This document shows positions 18,846-28,284 of a stretch of 32,549 bases of DNA, piece after piece (position 1 is the first letter of the stretch; each line of letters opens with the position of its first letter). Origin of the DNA: Flavobacteriaceae bacterium (GTDB taxonomy: Bacteria > Bacteroidota > Bacteroidia > Flavobacteriales > Flavobacteriaceae); contig JAFMMH010000015.1 of assembly GCA_017851655.1 (NCBI GenBank), positions 1 through 32,549 on the forward strand. The letters are read 5' to 3'. The notes under the pieces are model-generated. The model did not search any database. It saw only the letters and a list, made by a program, of their open reading frames with translations, and had not been told where the DNA came from. The position numbers and the translations under genes were made by a program.

Positions 18846-18853
18846 TATCTTTG
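18846..18853 (+). promoter_or_regulatory. -7 promoter box TATCTTTG
   Basis: Exact TAnnTTTG match ending 3 nt before the ATG at 18857. Confidence 0.5.
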
Positions 18854-18856
18854 CAT

Positions 18857-19222
18857 ATGGCCAATTATACTCGTGATCAAGAATTGAAATCTCGTTGGGA
18901 GCAAGTAATTTTTCTTCTTTCTCAAAAATTTTCTGACGGAGAAGATTTAGATGTAGAAGGCGTTCTTTATCTCATAGGTTTGCAAGAATTTGGGAAGCCC
19001 CATCAAGCATTCAAAAAGGAGGATAACGTGAACCTTATTCATATTGGCTTGTGTACTATTCTTGAACCTTTTGGGTATTATCGTTTTGATTTTATTGATG
19101 AACAAGGTTGGCCTCATTTTGAATTGGTTGAATCTTTACCAAACTTATTACCAGGTGAACAAAGTATCTTAGTAAAAGGAGCTATTGTAGATTACTTTGT
19201 GAAGCAAGGGGTCATTTCCTAA
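18857..19222 (+). CDS. conserved hypothetical protein, linked to pheS
   Basis: Complete ORF with an upstream -7 box, between cvpA and pheS. Confidence 0.75.
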   Translation: MANYTRDQELKSRWEQVIFLLSQKFSDGEDLDVEGVLYLIGLQEFGKPHQAFKKEDNVNLIHIGLCTILEPFGYYRFDFIDEQGWPHFELVESLPNLLPGEQSILVKGAIVDYFVKQGVIS

Positions 19223-19230
19223 AACTACCC

Positions 19231-19238
19231 TATTTTTG
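19231..19238 (+). promoter_or_regulatory. -7 promoter box TATTTTTG upstream of pheS
   Basis: Exact TAnnTTTG match ending 4 nt before the ATG at 19243. Confidence 0.5.
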
Positions 19239-19242
19239 TATT

Positions 19243-20259
19243 ATGATTGAAGAAGTAAAAAAACATTTAAAAGAAGTCGAATCGTTTTCAGGAAACGATA
19301 TAGAAGCTATTGAAAATTTCAGGCTGAGTTATGCTGGAAAAAAGGGAATTCTTAATGAATTATTTGCCGCTTTTAGAGCGGTTCCAAATGAGGAAAAAAA
19401 AGCCTTTGGACAAGCACTAAACACCCTTAAAACGGCAGTAAATGAAAAGGTAATTTTACTTCAATCTCAACTTAAAGTATCTAAGGGAGAACCTAAAATT
19501 CAGGACCCTACTAGATCACATTTTCCTGTAGAAATGGGGAATAGGCATCCTCTTTCGATAGTAAAAAATCGTATAATTGATATTTTTTCTCAAATAGGGT
19601 TTACAATTTCTGAAGGTCCAGAAATCGAAGACGACTGGCACAACTTTACTGCATTAAATCTTCCTGAACATCATCCTGCAAGAGATATGCAAGACACCTT
19701 CTTTATCCAGACCGATCCAGACATTTTATTGCGTACCCATACTTCATCGGTTCAAGTGCGTTATATGGAAAAAAATCAGCCACCTATCCGAACTATTTCT
19801 CCGGGGCGAGTATTTAGGAATGAAGCCATCTCAGCAAGATCCCACTGTATTTTTCATCAAATTGAAGGTCTATATATTGCCAAGGATGTTTCCTTTGTTG
19901 ATTTAAAGCAAACACTAAAATATTTTACTAATGCGTTATTTGGGAATTCAAAAATTCGTCTTCGCCCTTCGTATTTCCCTTTCACTGAGCCGAGTGCTGA
20001 GGTAGATATCTACTGGGGATTGGAAACTGAAACGGACTATAGAATTACCAAAGGTACTGGATGGCTAGAAATCATGGGTTGTGGCATGGTAGATCCCAAT
20101 GTACTTCAGAATTGTGGAATTGATCCTGAGATTTATTCAGGTTTTGCTTTCGGAATGGGAATAGAGCGCATTGCAATGTTGTTATATCAAATCAGTGATA
20201 TTCGATTGTTTTTTGAGAACGATGTTCGTTTTCTAAAACAATTCAAAGGCACTCTTTAA
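19243..20259 (+). CDS. pheS: phenylalanine--tRNA ligase alpha subunit
   Basis: HPLSIVKNRIIDIF, ALNLPEHHPARDMQDTF, RTHTSSVQVR and GMGIERIAMLLY motifs. Confidence 0.98.
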   Translation: MIEEVKKHLKEVESFSGNDIEAIENFRLSYAGKKGILNELFAAFRAVPNEEKKAFGQALNTLKTAVNEKVILLQSQLKVSKGEPKIQDPTRSHFPVEMGNRHPLSIVKNRIIDIFSQIGFTISEGPEIEDDWHNFTALNLPEHHPARDMQDTFFIQTDPDILLRTHTSSVQVRYMEKNQPPIRTISPGRVFRNEAISARSHCIFHQIEGLYIAKDVSFVDLKQTLKYFTNALFGNSKIRLRPSYFPFTEPSAEVDIYWGLETETDYRITKGTGWLEIMGCGMVDPNVLQNCGIDPEIYSGFAFGMGIERIAMLLYQISDIRLFFENDVRFLKQFKGTL

Positions 20260-21278
20260 TCTAGTTTATTTACTAATCGGGCAAAGCTTCTTTTCGGATC
20301 TTTTTTTAAATAAAGTATTTCGAAAATGGCGTTGATTATAGGAGTAGTTATTTGTTTTGATATAGTAATTCCCTGTATTAATTCTGTCGCATAATATCCC
20401 TCAGCGATCATATTCATTTCTATTTGTGCACTTTTTATGGAATAACCTTTGCCAATCATATTTCCAAAACGACGATTTCTACTAAATCCTGAATAAGCCG
20501 TTACTAATAAATCTCCAAGATAGGCCGATTCATCGATATTTCTTTTTTGAGGACTCAGCTTTTTGATGAAATGCTTCATTTCTCGTACAGAGTTGCTAAT
20601 TAAAACACTCTGAAAATTATCCCCATAGTTAAGACCATGTGCAATACCAGATGCGATTGCATAAATATTTTTTAAAGTTGCAGCATATTCTATACCAATA
20701 ACGTCAGCCGAGAGTTTCACTCTGAGATAGGAAGTTTGCATCATCTGTTTTAAACACGCAGCATTCTCTTTTTTTTCACAAGCAATCGTAAGGTAGGAAA
20801 GACGTTCTAATGCAATCTCTTCTGCATGTGAAGGACCAGAAATCACCAAAAATTGCTCCCTTGGTAGATCAAAATATTGAGTAAGGTAATCTCCTATTAA
20901 AAGTTTACTCTCAGGGAGAATTCCTTTTACTCCTGAAACGATCACTTTATTTGTCAAACTGACCTTTATTTTTTTTAATTCACTTCCTAAAAAAGCGGAA
21001 GGAATTGCCATAACGATCCAATCACATTTTGTTACAACTTCATTTATATCTGTACTCACTGAAATTCTTCCAGGTCTGAATTTTACGCTAGATAAATAAG
21101 AAGGGTTTTTTCGAGTTTTTTTAAGAAGATGAGCCTGTTGTTCATTACGCATATACCAGTGTACAAATGTTTTACTATCTGTAAATATTTTGACTAATGC
21201 AGTTGCCCAACTTCCTCCTCCCAATACAGCAATCGATGCTTTAGGAGCTTTTATTAAAGACAAATTAAAAGGGTTCAA
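20256..21278 (-). CDS. gpsA: NAD(P)H-dependent glycerol-3-phosphate dehydrogenase
   Basis: IAVLGGGSWATAL, ISGPSHAEEI, KNIYAIASGIAHGL, GDLLVTAYSGFSRNRRFG. Confidence 0.95.
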   Translation of the reverse strand: MNPFNLSLIKAPKASIAVLGGGSWATALVKIFTDSKTFVHWYMRNEQQAHLLKKTRKNPSYLSSVKFRPGRISVSTDINEVVTKCDWIVMAIPSAFLGSELKKIKVSLTNKVIVSGVKGILPESKLLIGDYLTQYFDLPREQFLVISGPSHAEEIALERLSYLTIACEKKENAACLKQMMQTSYLRVKLSADVIGIEYAATLKNIYAIASGIAHGLNYGDNFQSVLISNSVREMKHFIKKLSPQKRNIDESAYLGDLLVTAYSGFSRNRRFGNMIGKGYSIKSAQIEMNMIAEGYYATELIQGITISKQITTPIINAIFEILYLKKDPKRSFARLVNKLD

Positions 21279-21297
21279 TACGGGGCTTTTTCAATTA

Positions 21298-21732
21298 TTA
21301 AATCCAACTATCCCATGGAATTCTACTTAAAAGAAGAATAAGACCAATTAAATAAAATAAGCCAATTCTCAAAAACTTTTTGGAGGAAGCGGATTGTCTT
21401 TTATGCATAGACCATCCCATGGTAATTACAACAATAGCGAGTATGTTGGTAATAGGATGCTCTACCAAGTACATTCTAGTTTGGGCATCCTTCATAACTC
21501 CCATGCCTAGAGCACTCCACTGATCAAACCAAGGGGATACAAAGTAAAGCACTAACCCTATCAACAGTTGAATATGTGAAAAAATAAGACCAAAAAGACT
21601 GATTCGTAGATCTTTAGCTTCAAATTCCTTTCCACTTGACTTTCCTCTAAAAGCATTTAAAATAGCTACGACTAAGATAATAAGTACGAAAAAAGCCCAG
21701 TAGGAGTGAACGGATTTTAAGATAGAATACAT
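21298..21732 (-). CDS. small multi-TM protein, cytochrome b-like conserved family
   Basis: Four TM segments with conserved His: VHSYWAFFVLI, FSHIQLLIGLVLYFVSPW, VEHPITNILAIV. Confidence 0.7.
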   Translation of the reverse strand: MYSILKSVHSYWAFFVLIILVVAILNAFRGKSSGKEFEAKDLRISLFGLIFSHIQLLIGLVLYFVSPWFDQWSALGMGVMKDAQTRMYLVEHPITNILAIVVITMGWSMHKRQSASSKKFLRIGLFYLIGLILLLSRIPWDSWI

Positions 21733-21843
21733 AATTTTTTTTTGTAAAATTACTCTATTTTAGGGAATGATGGAATGACAACTTACATTTTACGACTTCT
21801 TTCATTTTCAGAGAGAAATAACTTAACTTTAAAAAAAACATAT

Positions 21844-22878
21844 ATGCGATTCAAATATTTAAGTATTCCTTTTTTTATTTTGATATTGATTGGGTGTGAT
21901 TCGAGTTCAGAAAACAAACCAACACAACCTGAACCTTTTGGAATAGTTATTCACGGTGGTGCAGGAACCATTTTACGCGAAAACATGACAGCTGAAAATG
22001 AAGCGGCTTATCGTTCAGTTTTAGCAGAGGCCATTAAAGTAGGTCATAAAATTCTTGAAAATGGAGGAAGCAGTCAAGAAGCAGTAGAAAAAACTATTCA
22101 TGTGATGGAAGACTCTCCTTTATTCAATGCGGGAAAAGGAGCGGTATTAACTGCAGATGAAACCATAGAGTTAGATGCATCTTTTATGAATGGGGAGACT
22201 TTAGATGCTGGTGCTATCTCAGGTGTAAGAACGATCAAGCATCCTATTTCTGCAGCAATCAAGGTAATGGAAAATTCACCCCATGTGATGCTTTCAGGTA
22301 AAGGCGCTGACCAATTTGCTGCTGAACAAGGTCTTGAAATTGTAGCACCAGAATATTTCTATACAGACCGACGGATCAACGCTTTAAAGAGGGTAAAAGA
22401 AGCTGAGAATAAAGAACAAGAAACTACTTTGTTAGAGCAGCAGTTTGTGAAAAATCAGCGTTATGGAACTGTAGGTTGTGCAGCTTTAGATAAAAATGGT
22501 AACCTTGCAGCAGGAACCTCCACTGGCGGAATGACAAACAAAAAGTGGAATAGAATCGGTGACGCCCCAATCATAGGAGCAGGCACTTATGCGAATAACG
22601 CAAGTTGTGCAATTTCAGCTACAGGATGGGGAGAGTTTTTTATTCGTTCTGTAGTAGCATATGATATTTCAGCTTTAATGGAGTACAAGGGGCTGACAAT
22701 TCAAGAGGCAGCGAAAATCGTTATCCATGAAAAAGTTGCAAAATTAGGAGGAGACGGAGGTGTTGTCGGTATCGACAATCAAGGGAATATTGCAATGGAA
22801 ATGAATTCTCCAGGAATGTATCGCGCTCATATGGACAGTAAAGGAAATTTGTCAGTTAAAATTTATCAAGACGAGTAA
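21844..22878 (+). CDS. isoaspartyl peptidase/L-asparaginase (T2 Ntn-hydrolase), predicted lipoprotein
   Basis: Lipobox LILIGCDS, IHGGAGTI, NAGKGAVL and autocleavage motif YGTVGCAALD. The internal Met at 21844 gives a proper signal peptide. Confidence 0.92.
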   Translation: MRFKYLSIPFFILILIGCDSSSENKPTQPEPFGIVIHGGAGTILRENMTAENEAAYRSVLAEAIKVGHKILENGGSSQEAVEKTIHVMEDSPLFNAGKGAVLTADETIELDASFMNGETLDAGAISGVRTIKHPISAAIKVMENSPHVMLSGKGADQFAAEQGLEIVAPEYFYTDRRINALKRVKEAENKEQETTLLEQQFVKNQRYGTVGCAALDKNGNLAAGTSTGGMTNKKWNRIGDAPIIGAGTYANNASCAISATGWGEFFIRSVVAYDISALMEYKGLTIQEAAKIVIHEKVAKLGGDGGVVGIDNQGNIAMEMNSPGMYRAHMDSKGNLSVKIYQDE

Positions 22879-22890
22879 AAATTTTATTCA

Positions 22891-23997
22891 TTGTCCATGT
22901 CTGAAGAAGTCATTTTTGACGAGAGGCGAAAAATAATCCATATCGATATGGATGCTTTTTTTGCTGCTGTAGAACAAATGGATCATCCGGAATGGCAAGG
23001 AAAAGCCTTAGCAGTTGGAGGAGGAGGTCCTCGTGGAGTTGTAGCAGCGGCAAGTTATGAAGCTAGAAAATTTGGTGTTCGAAGTGCGATGAATGGACGA
23101 GTAGCACAAGAATTATGTCCTCATCTTATTTTTGCAAAACCTAGATTTGATCGTTACAAAGAAATCTCTAAAAAAGTCCAATCTATTTTTTTGGAATATA
23201 CCCCTCTGGTAGAACCACTTTCTTTAGATGAAGCATATTTGGATGTATCGGAATATCCATCGGCTACAATAATCGCAGAAGAAATTCGCTTAAAAATCAA
23301 GGAACAGACGGGCCTTACTGCATCAGCAGGGATTTCAATAAATAAATTTTTAGCCAAAATCGCTAGTGATTGGAATAAGCCTGATGGACAAAAAACACTT
23401 CCTCCAAATGAAGTCCTCCCTTTTTTAGAACTTCTAGATGTGAAAAAATTTCATGGTGTTGGAAAAAAGACGAAACTCAAAATGTATCACGAGGGTATTT
23501 ACACAGGGAAAGATTTGAAAGCCAAATCGTTGGAATTTTTAAAGCAACATTTTGGAAAAGCAGGAGCTTTTTATTACCAAGTGGTCCGAGGGATTCACGA
23601 AAGCCCCGTAAAACCTCACAGAGTTCCAAAATCAATTGGAATTGAACGAACTTTTAGCTCGAATCTGAGTAGTGAATTATTCCTAGAAGAAAAGTTAAAA
23701 GAGCTGGCTGAAAGTCTAGAAAAACGTCTTCAAAAAAGTAAAGTGGCTGGAAAAACAATCACCCTTAAGCTAAAGTATAGTGATTTTAAATTGCAAACCA
23801 GAAGTAAGACTGGTACTCTTTATTTAAGTTCAAAAGAAATGGTTTTTGAGCAAGCCAAAGCCTTGTTATACCAGACTAAAATAGAAAATTCTGTAAGGCT
23901 TATAGGAATTTCAATATCAAACCTAAATACTATAAAAGCGAAGACACTTACGCTAAAAAAAATTGAAAAAAATCTGCAATTAAGCCTTCCTTTTTAA
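22891..23997 (+). CDS. dinB: DNA polymerase IV (Y-family)
   Basis: IIHIDMDAFFAAVEQ, PLSLDEAYLDVS, TASAGISINKFLAKIASDWNKPDG. Confidence 0.97.
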   Translation: MSMSEEVIFDERRKIIHIDMDAFFAAVEQMDHPEWQGKALAVGGGGPRGVVAAASYEARKFGVRSAMNGRVAQELCPHLIFAKPRFDRYKEISKKVQSIFLEYTPLVEPLSLDEAYLDVSEYPSATIIAEEIRLKIKEQTGLTASAGISINKFLAKIASDWNKPDGQKTLPPNEVLPFLELLDVKKFHGVGKKTKLKMYHEGIYTGKDLKAKSLEFLKQHFGKAGAFYYQVVRGIHESPVKPHRVPKSIGIERTFSSNLSSELFLEEKLKELAESLEKRLQKSKVAGKTITLKLKYSDFKLQTRSKTGTLYLSSKEMVFEQAKALLYQTKIENSVRLIGISISNLNTIKAKTLTLKKIEKNLQLSLPF

Positions 23998-25421
23998 ATT
24001 ACTGAAACTCTAAGAGTATTGACCATACCTTTTGATTCAATTGGCATAGCTGTAAGATTTACAAGCATATCCTCTTTTTCAATATAACCTTTTTCAAGTG
24101 CGATTTGATTGATTTCTTCCACTGTTTTATCGGTACTATTTAGGTTACTGTAATAAAATGCTTTGACCCCCCAGAGTAAATTCAACTGATTTAAAATCTG
24201 TCTATTTGAAGTAAAAACCAATACATGAGCTTGTGGTCTCCATGCAGAAATCTGGTAAGCAGTATAGCCGCTATTGGTTAAGGTACAAATGGCTCTTGCG
24301 TTGATATCATTAGCCAGATGGGCTGCATGATAACAAATAGATTTTGTAATAAACCTTTTGGTTCGAATTGTTGGAGGTTCCTGAGGAACTTCAATTAATT
24401 CGGAGTTCTCTACTGTAGTCAAGATGTTGGCCATCGTATTAATTACTTCTACAGGATATTTACCTACAGAAGTTTCTCCTGAAAGCATCACAGCGTCAGC
24501 ACCATCCATAACGGAGTTCGCAACATCATTGACCTCTGCTCTTGTTGGAGTAAGGCTATCAATCATTGTTTCCATCATCTGCGTAGCGATAATGATAGGG
24601 ATTCTTGCTTTTTTTGCTAACAGTACCAATCTTTTTTGAATCAGAGGGACTTCTTGTGCAGGGATTTCAACACCAAGATCACCTCGCGCAACCATCAAAC
24701 CATCACTATATGCAATTATTTTATCGATGTTTTCTATGGCTTCAGGCTTTTCTATTTTTGATATAATAGGAATTGTTCTGTCACAATGTTTTTTCATTAG
24801 GTCCTGAAGATCAATTAAATCTTGGCTAAACCGAACAAAAGAAAGTGCGATCCAGTCAATATCTTCAGTAAAAATAAACTTGGCATCCTTTATATCCTTC
24901 TCAGTTAGAGCGGGTAATGAAATTTTAGTATTTGGCAGATTGACTCCTTTGTTGGATTTAAAGGCACCTCCTTGAATTACAACCGCTTCAACTTCATTTT
25001 TTTTATTTGTTGATGTTACTTCAAAAATCAATTTCCCATCATCCAATAAAATTCGCTCTCCTTGTGAGACATCTTTAGGAAAATTCTGATAGTTCATATA
25101 GGCTTTTTGAGCATTTCCCTCAAAAGGAGTATCGGTAGAAAAAAGGACTTTATCACCAGGATTTACAAAAGCACCTTCTTCAATTTTACCGACTCGTAAT
25201 TTTGGCCCTTGAAGATCACCTAAAATAGCAGTATTTACATTTAATTTTTTATCGACTCTTCGAATCATTTTGATTCTGTCGCTGACATCCTTATAGTCAG
25301 CATGAGAAAAGTTGATGCGAAAAACGTTTACTCCGGCTAAAATCATTTTTTCAATAATTTCATCTGAAGCAGTAGCAGGTCCTAAGGTTGCTACAATTTT
25401 AGTCTTTTTGATAAGATTCAT
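23994..25421 (-). CDS. pyk: pyruvate kinase
   Basis: KIVATLGPATAS, DGLMVARGDLGVEIP, IIATQMMETMIDSLTPTRAEVNDVANSVMDGADAVMLSGETSVGKYP. Confidence 0.98.
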   Translation of the reverse strand: MNLIKKTKIVATLGPATASDEIIEKMILAGVNVFRINFSHADYKDVSDRIKMIRRVDKKLNVNTAILGDLQGPKLRVGKIEEGAFVNPGDKVLFSTDTPFEGNAQKAYMNYQNFPKDVSQGERILLDDGKLIFEVTSTNKKNEVEAVVIQGGAFKSNKGVNLPNTKISLPALTEKDIKDAKFIFTEDIDWIALSFVRFSQDLIDLQDLMKKHCDRTIPIISKIEKPEAIENIDKIIAYSDGLMVARGDLGVEIPAQEVPLIQKRLVLLAKKARIPIIIATQMMETMIDSLTPTRAEVNDVANSVMDGADAVMLSGETSVGKYPVEVINTMANILTTVENSELIEVPQEPPTIRTKRFITKSICYHAAHLANDINARAICTLTNSGYTAYQISAWRPQAHVLVFTSNRQILNQLNLLWGVKAFYYSNLNSTDKTVEEINQIALEKGYIEKEDMLVNLTAMPIESKGMVNTLRVSVI

Positions 25422-25891
25422 TAATCAAATATTAAGTTCAATCGGTTTTTGATTTTTTCTGCTGATACATTGTAAATCATGGAAGTTGATTTCCAGGAAT
25501 TCAGTGGCTTGAAAAGCAGTTTCAGCGTTTCCAAATCTTTTGATTTTATAAAAAAATCAACCTGTTTAAATTTAGGAAATAAAGATACTTCATTTCTTAA
25601 AGGGAGGTTAAATAATGTGTTATTATTTGTGTCTAGTTGTTCTTTCTCAGATATAGATTTATTCGAAAAAAGAGTAGTATTAATATCCAACAACGGATTT
25701 TCCCATTCATACATCAAGAATAAAGCGTCCTTATCCTCCATGGCGATATCGTTTATTCTCTTGAATTTCGCCGATGCGTTCTGGTTAAGAAAAAAGGCAA
25801 TTTGATAAGCTTCTAAATTGCTATGCAAAGCAAGAACATGATCCTGAATATCTTCTTCCTCATATGCTAAATGATAAATTTTCTGAGTCAT
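25421..25891 (-). CDS. IPExxxVDY family protein (divergent motif)
   Basis: Position between rnc and pyk and length ~156 aa. The signature reads FPKFKQVDFFIK instead of IPExxxVDY. Confidence 0.7.
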   Translation of the reverse strand: MTQKIYHLAYEEEDIQDHVLALHSNLEAYQIAFFLNQNASAKFKRINDIAMEDKDALFLMYEWENPLLDINTTLFSNKSISEKEQLDTNNNTLFNLPLRNEVSLFPKFKQVDFFIKSKDLETLKLLFKPLNSWKSTSMIYNVSAEKIKNRLNLIFD

Positions 25892-26631
25892 TTTTGAGAA
25901 TATTTTGTATTGATCTTCAATGCTCTAACTGCTATTTTGGAAGCTTTCTCTTCAGCTTTCTTTTTTGAAGTTTCCTTTGCTTTTGCAATTTGTTTTTTGT
26001 CGTAAAGAATTATAGAAGAATAGTTGAATAGCGGATCAAGCCCCTGTTCTTGATAGGTTTTAAATTCTATCGATTTTTTATTTTTCTGCCCCCATTCTAT
26101 CAGCAATGCTTTATGACTCAGAATTAAAGTGTCTAGGCTTTCCATATCTATAAACGGAAGTATAATGTTTTGGGAAACATATTCTTTCGTATGGAGATAT
26201 CCTTTGTCTATAAAAATAGCTCCAATTAACGATTCCATTAAGTTTCCATGAATATCATCCCCGAAATTTTTATTGTGATTAGAAATCTCTGCAAAACTGG
26301 AAAGCCCCATATCCTTTCCAATTTGGTTGAGCTTTGAACGACTGACAATTTTGGCGCGTAATTTTGTGAGAGAACCCTCTTTAGCTGATGGGTATTTATG
26401 GTATAAAAGTTCAGCTATAATTGAGTTCAGAATTGCATCTCCTAAAAACTCTAAACGCTCAAAGTTTATTGGTTCTCCGGAACTTTTTTTTAAATTGACT
26501 GAACTGTGGGTAAAAGCTTCTTTATAGAGGTTTGGACGAGAAGTTTTGATTTTAAGTTTCTTTCGGAGTTCCATAAAAAAATTCCCTGATGCTTCCATTC
26601 GGGAATTTCTTATGTAATCTAAAATCTTCAC
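25888..26631 (-). CDS. rnc: ribonuclease III
   Basis: NFERLEFLGDAILNSIIAELLYHKYP, FGDDIHGNLMESLIGAIFIDKGY, and a C-terminal dsRBD. Confidence 0.97.
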   Translation of the reverse strand: MKILDYIRNSRMEASGNFFMELRKKLKIKTSRPNLYKEAFTHSSVNLKKSSGEPINFERLEFLGDAILNSIIAELLYHKYPSAKEGSLTKLRAKIVSRSKLNQIGKDMGLSSFAEISNHNKNFGDDIHGNLMESLIGAIFIDKGYLHTKEYVSQNIILPFIDMESLDTLILSHKALLIEWGQKNKKSIEFKTYQEQGLDPLFNYSSIILYDKKQIAKAKETSKKKAEEKASKIAVRALKINTKYSQK

Positions 26632-26640
26632 AATTCTAAG

Positions 26641-27891
26641 TTATGTCATTTTTTTGAACAAAACACAAGCATTATGTCCACCAAAACCAAAGGTGTTCGA
26701 AAGTGCAACATTCACTATTCTTTTTTGTGGTTTGCCAAAAGTGAAATTTATCTTAGAGTCTATTTCTTCATCGGAGGTTTGATGATTGATAGTAGGTGGT
26801 ACAATACTGTGTTTTATTGCCATGATGGAAGCTATAGCTTCAACAGCTCCTGCTGCTCCTAGCAAATGACCAGTCATGGATTTAGTTGAATTGATATTCA
26901 TGGTAAAGGTATGTTCCTTGAAGACAGAAACAACGGCATTGGATTCTGCAATATCCCCTAAAGGTGTTGAGGTCCCATGCATGTTGATAATATCTACATC
27001 TTCAGGTTTCAGATGAGCATCCCTAAGACAGTTCTCCATCACCTTTATAGCACCCAGTCCTTCAGGATGTGGTGCTGTCATATGGTGTGCATCTGCAGAA
27101 AGTCCTCCGCCAGCCAATTCAGCATAAATTGTAGCCCCGCGCTTTACAGCATGTTCATAGGACTCCAAAATCAAAGCACCTGCGCCTTCTCCAAGAACAA
27201 AACCATCCCGGTCTTTATCAAAAGGCCTTGATGCTGTCTTGGGATCATCATTTCGTTTGGAAAGTGCGTGCATGGCATTAAATCCTCCTATTCCAGCTTT
27301 GGTAACTGCGGCTTCAGAACCGCCAGTCACCATGACATCTGCATAACCCAAACGAATATAGTTTAGGGCATCAATCATTGCATTAGATGCTGATGCACAA
27401 GCAGAAACTGTTGCGAAGTTTGGCCCACGAAATCCATATTTTATGGAAATAAGACCTGGTGCAATATCCGCAATCATTTTGGGTATAAAGAAAGGATTGA
27501 ATCTTGGGTTTTCGTTTGAGGCTGCAAAATTGAGTACTTCATTTTGGAAGGTTTCCAATCCTCCAATTCCTGCACCCCAGATTACTCCAATGCGATCTTT
27601 ATCAATTTTTTCAAGTGGAAGCTTTGCATCTTCAATGGCCTCTGCAACAGAAACCATGGCGTATTGTGCAAAGCGGTCGTATTTTCGAGCTTCTTTTCGA
27701 TCAAAATGGTCTAAAGGATCAAAATTTTTGAGCTCACAAGCAAATTGAGTTTTGAATAGAGCAGGGTCAAAATAAGTTATGGGACCAGCACCGCTACTAC
27801 CAGAAAGTAAACCCTCCCAATAGTCGGAGAGGGTATTACCTATTGGTGTAAGGGCTCCCAATCCGGTAACTACTACACGTCTTGGTTCCAT
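26641..27891 (-). CDS. fabF: beta-ketoacyl-ACP synthase II
   Basis: RRVVVTGLGALTPIGNT, SACASASNAMIDAL (active Cys), MHGTSTPLGD, NSTKSMTGHLLGAAG. Confidence 0.98.
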   Translation of the reverse strand: MEPRRVVVTGLGALTPIGNTLSDYWEGLLSGSSGAGPITYFDPALFKTQFACELKNFDPLDHFDRKEARKYDRFAQYAMVSVAEAIEDAKLPLEKIDKDRIGVIWGAGIGGLETFQNEVLNFAASNENPRFNPFFIPKMIADIAPGLISIKYGFRGPNFATVSACASASNAMIDALNYIRLGYADVMVTGGSEAAVTKAGIGGFNAMHALSKRNDDPKTASRPFDKDRDGFVLGEGAGALILESYEHAVKRGATIYAELAGGGLSADAHHMTAPHPEGLGAIKVMENCLRDAHLKPEDVDIINMHGTSTPLGDIAESNAVVSVFKEHTFTMNINSTKSMTGHLLGAAGAVEAIASIMAIKHSIVPPTINHQTSDEEIDSKINFTFGKPQKRIVNVALSNTFGFGGHNACVLFKKMT

Positions 27892-27900
27892 TATTTTTAA

Positions 27901-28134
27901 TTAGTCTGCTTGTTCTATAAATTGTATAGCTTGGCCAACCGTAGCAATATTCTCTGCTTGGTCATCTGGAATTTGAATATCAAATTCCTTTTCGAATTCC
28001 ATGATCAATTCCACGGTATCTAATGAGTCTGCTCCTAAGTCGTTAGTGAAGCTTGCTTCAGCTACAACTTCGTTTTCGTCAACACCAAGTTTGTCAACTA
28101 TAATGGCTTTTACTCTTGAGGAAATATCTGACAT
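27901..28134 (-). CDS. acpP: acyl carrier protein
   Basis: [26 protein letters not shown] phosphopantetheine site. Confidence 0.98.
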   Translation of the reverse strand: MSDISSRVKAIIVDKLGVDENEVVAEASFTNDLGADSLDTVELIMEFEKEFDIQIPDDQAENIATVGQAIQFIEQAD

Positions 28135-28162
28135 GATCTAATTTAGATTGATTTATAAGGTA

Positions 28163-28170
28163 CAAAAATA
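28163..28170 (-). promoter_or_regulatory. -7 promoter box TATTTTTG upstream of acpP
   Basis: CAAAAATA on the + strand is an exact TAnnTTTG match on the - strand, 28 nt before the acpP ATG. Confidence 0.4.
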
Positions 28171-28284
28171 TAAAACTTTAAATGAATATGATATATTGAG
28201 TTTGAATATTACTTGAAAATTCCAGCATATATTATTCAATAGTATCTGAAAGTATTATATTTACTGAGGATTAACTCCACATTC

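Noticed and set aside
21775-21843. Upstream start of the asparaginase ORF (MTTYILRLLSFSERNNLTLKKTY...)
   Set aside because: The internal Met at 21844 begins a proper lipoprotein signal peptide (MRFKYLSIPFFILILIGCDSS). The extension is probably 5' non-coding.
25479-25805. 108-aa plus-strand ORF antisense to the IPExxxVDY gene
   Set aside because: The opposite strand carries a better supported, syntenic gene. The translation has no recognisable features.
27443-27748. 101-aa plus-strand ORF antisense to fabF (also 26674..26862 and 26977..27231)
   Set aside because: fabF is unambiguous on the other strand; these are chance antisense frames.
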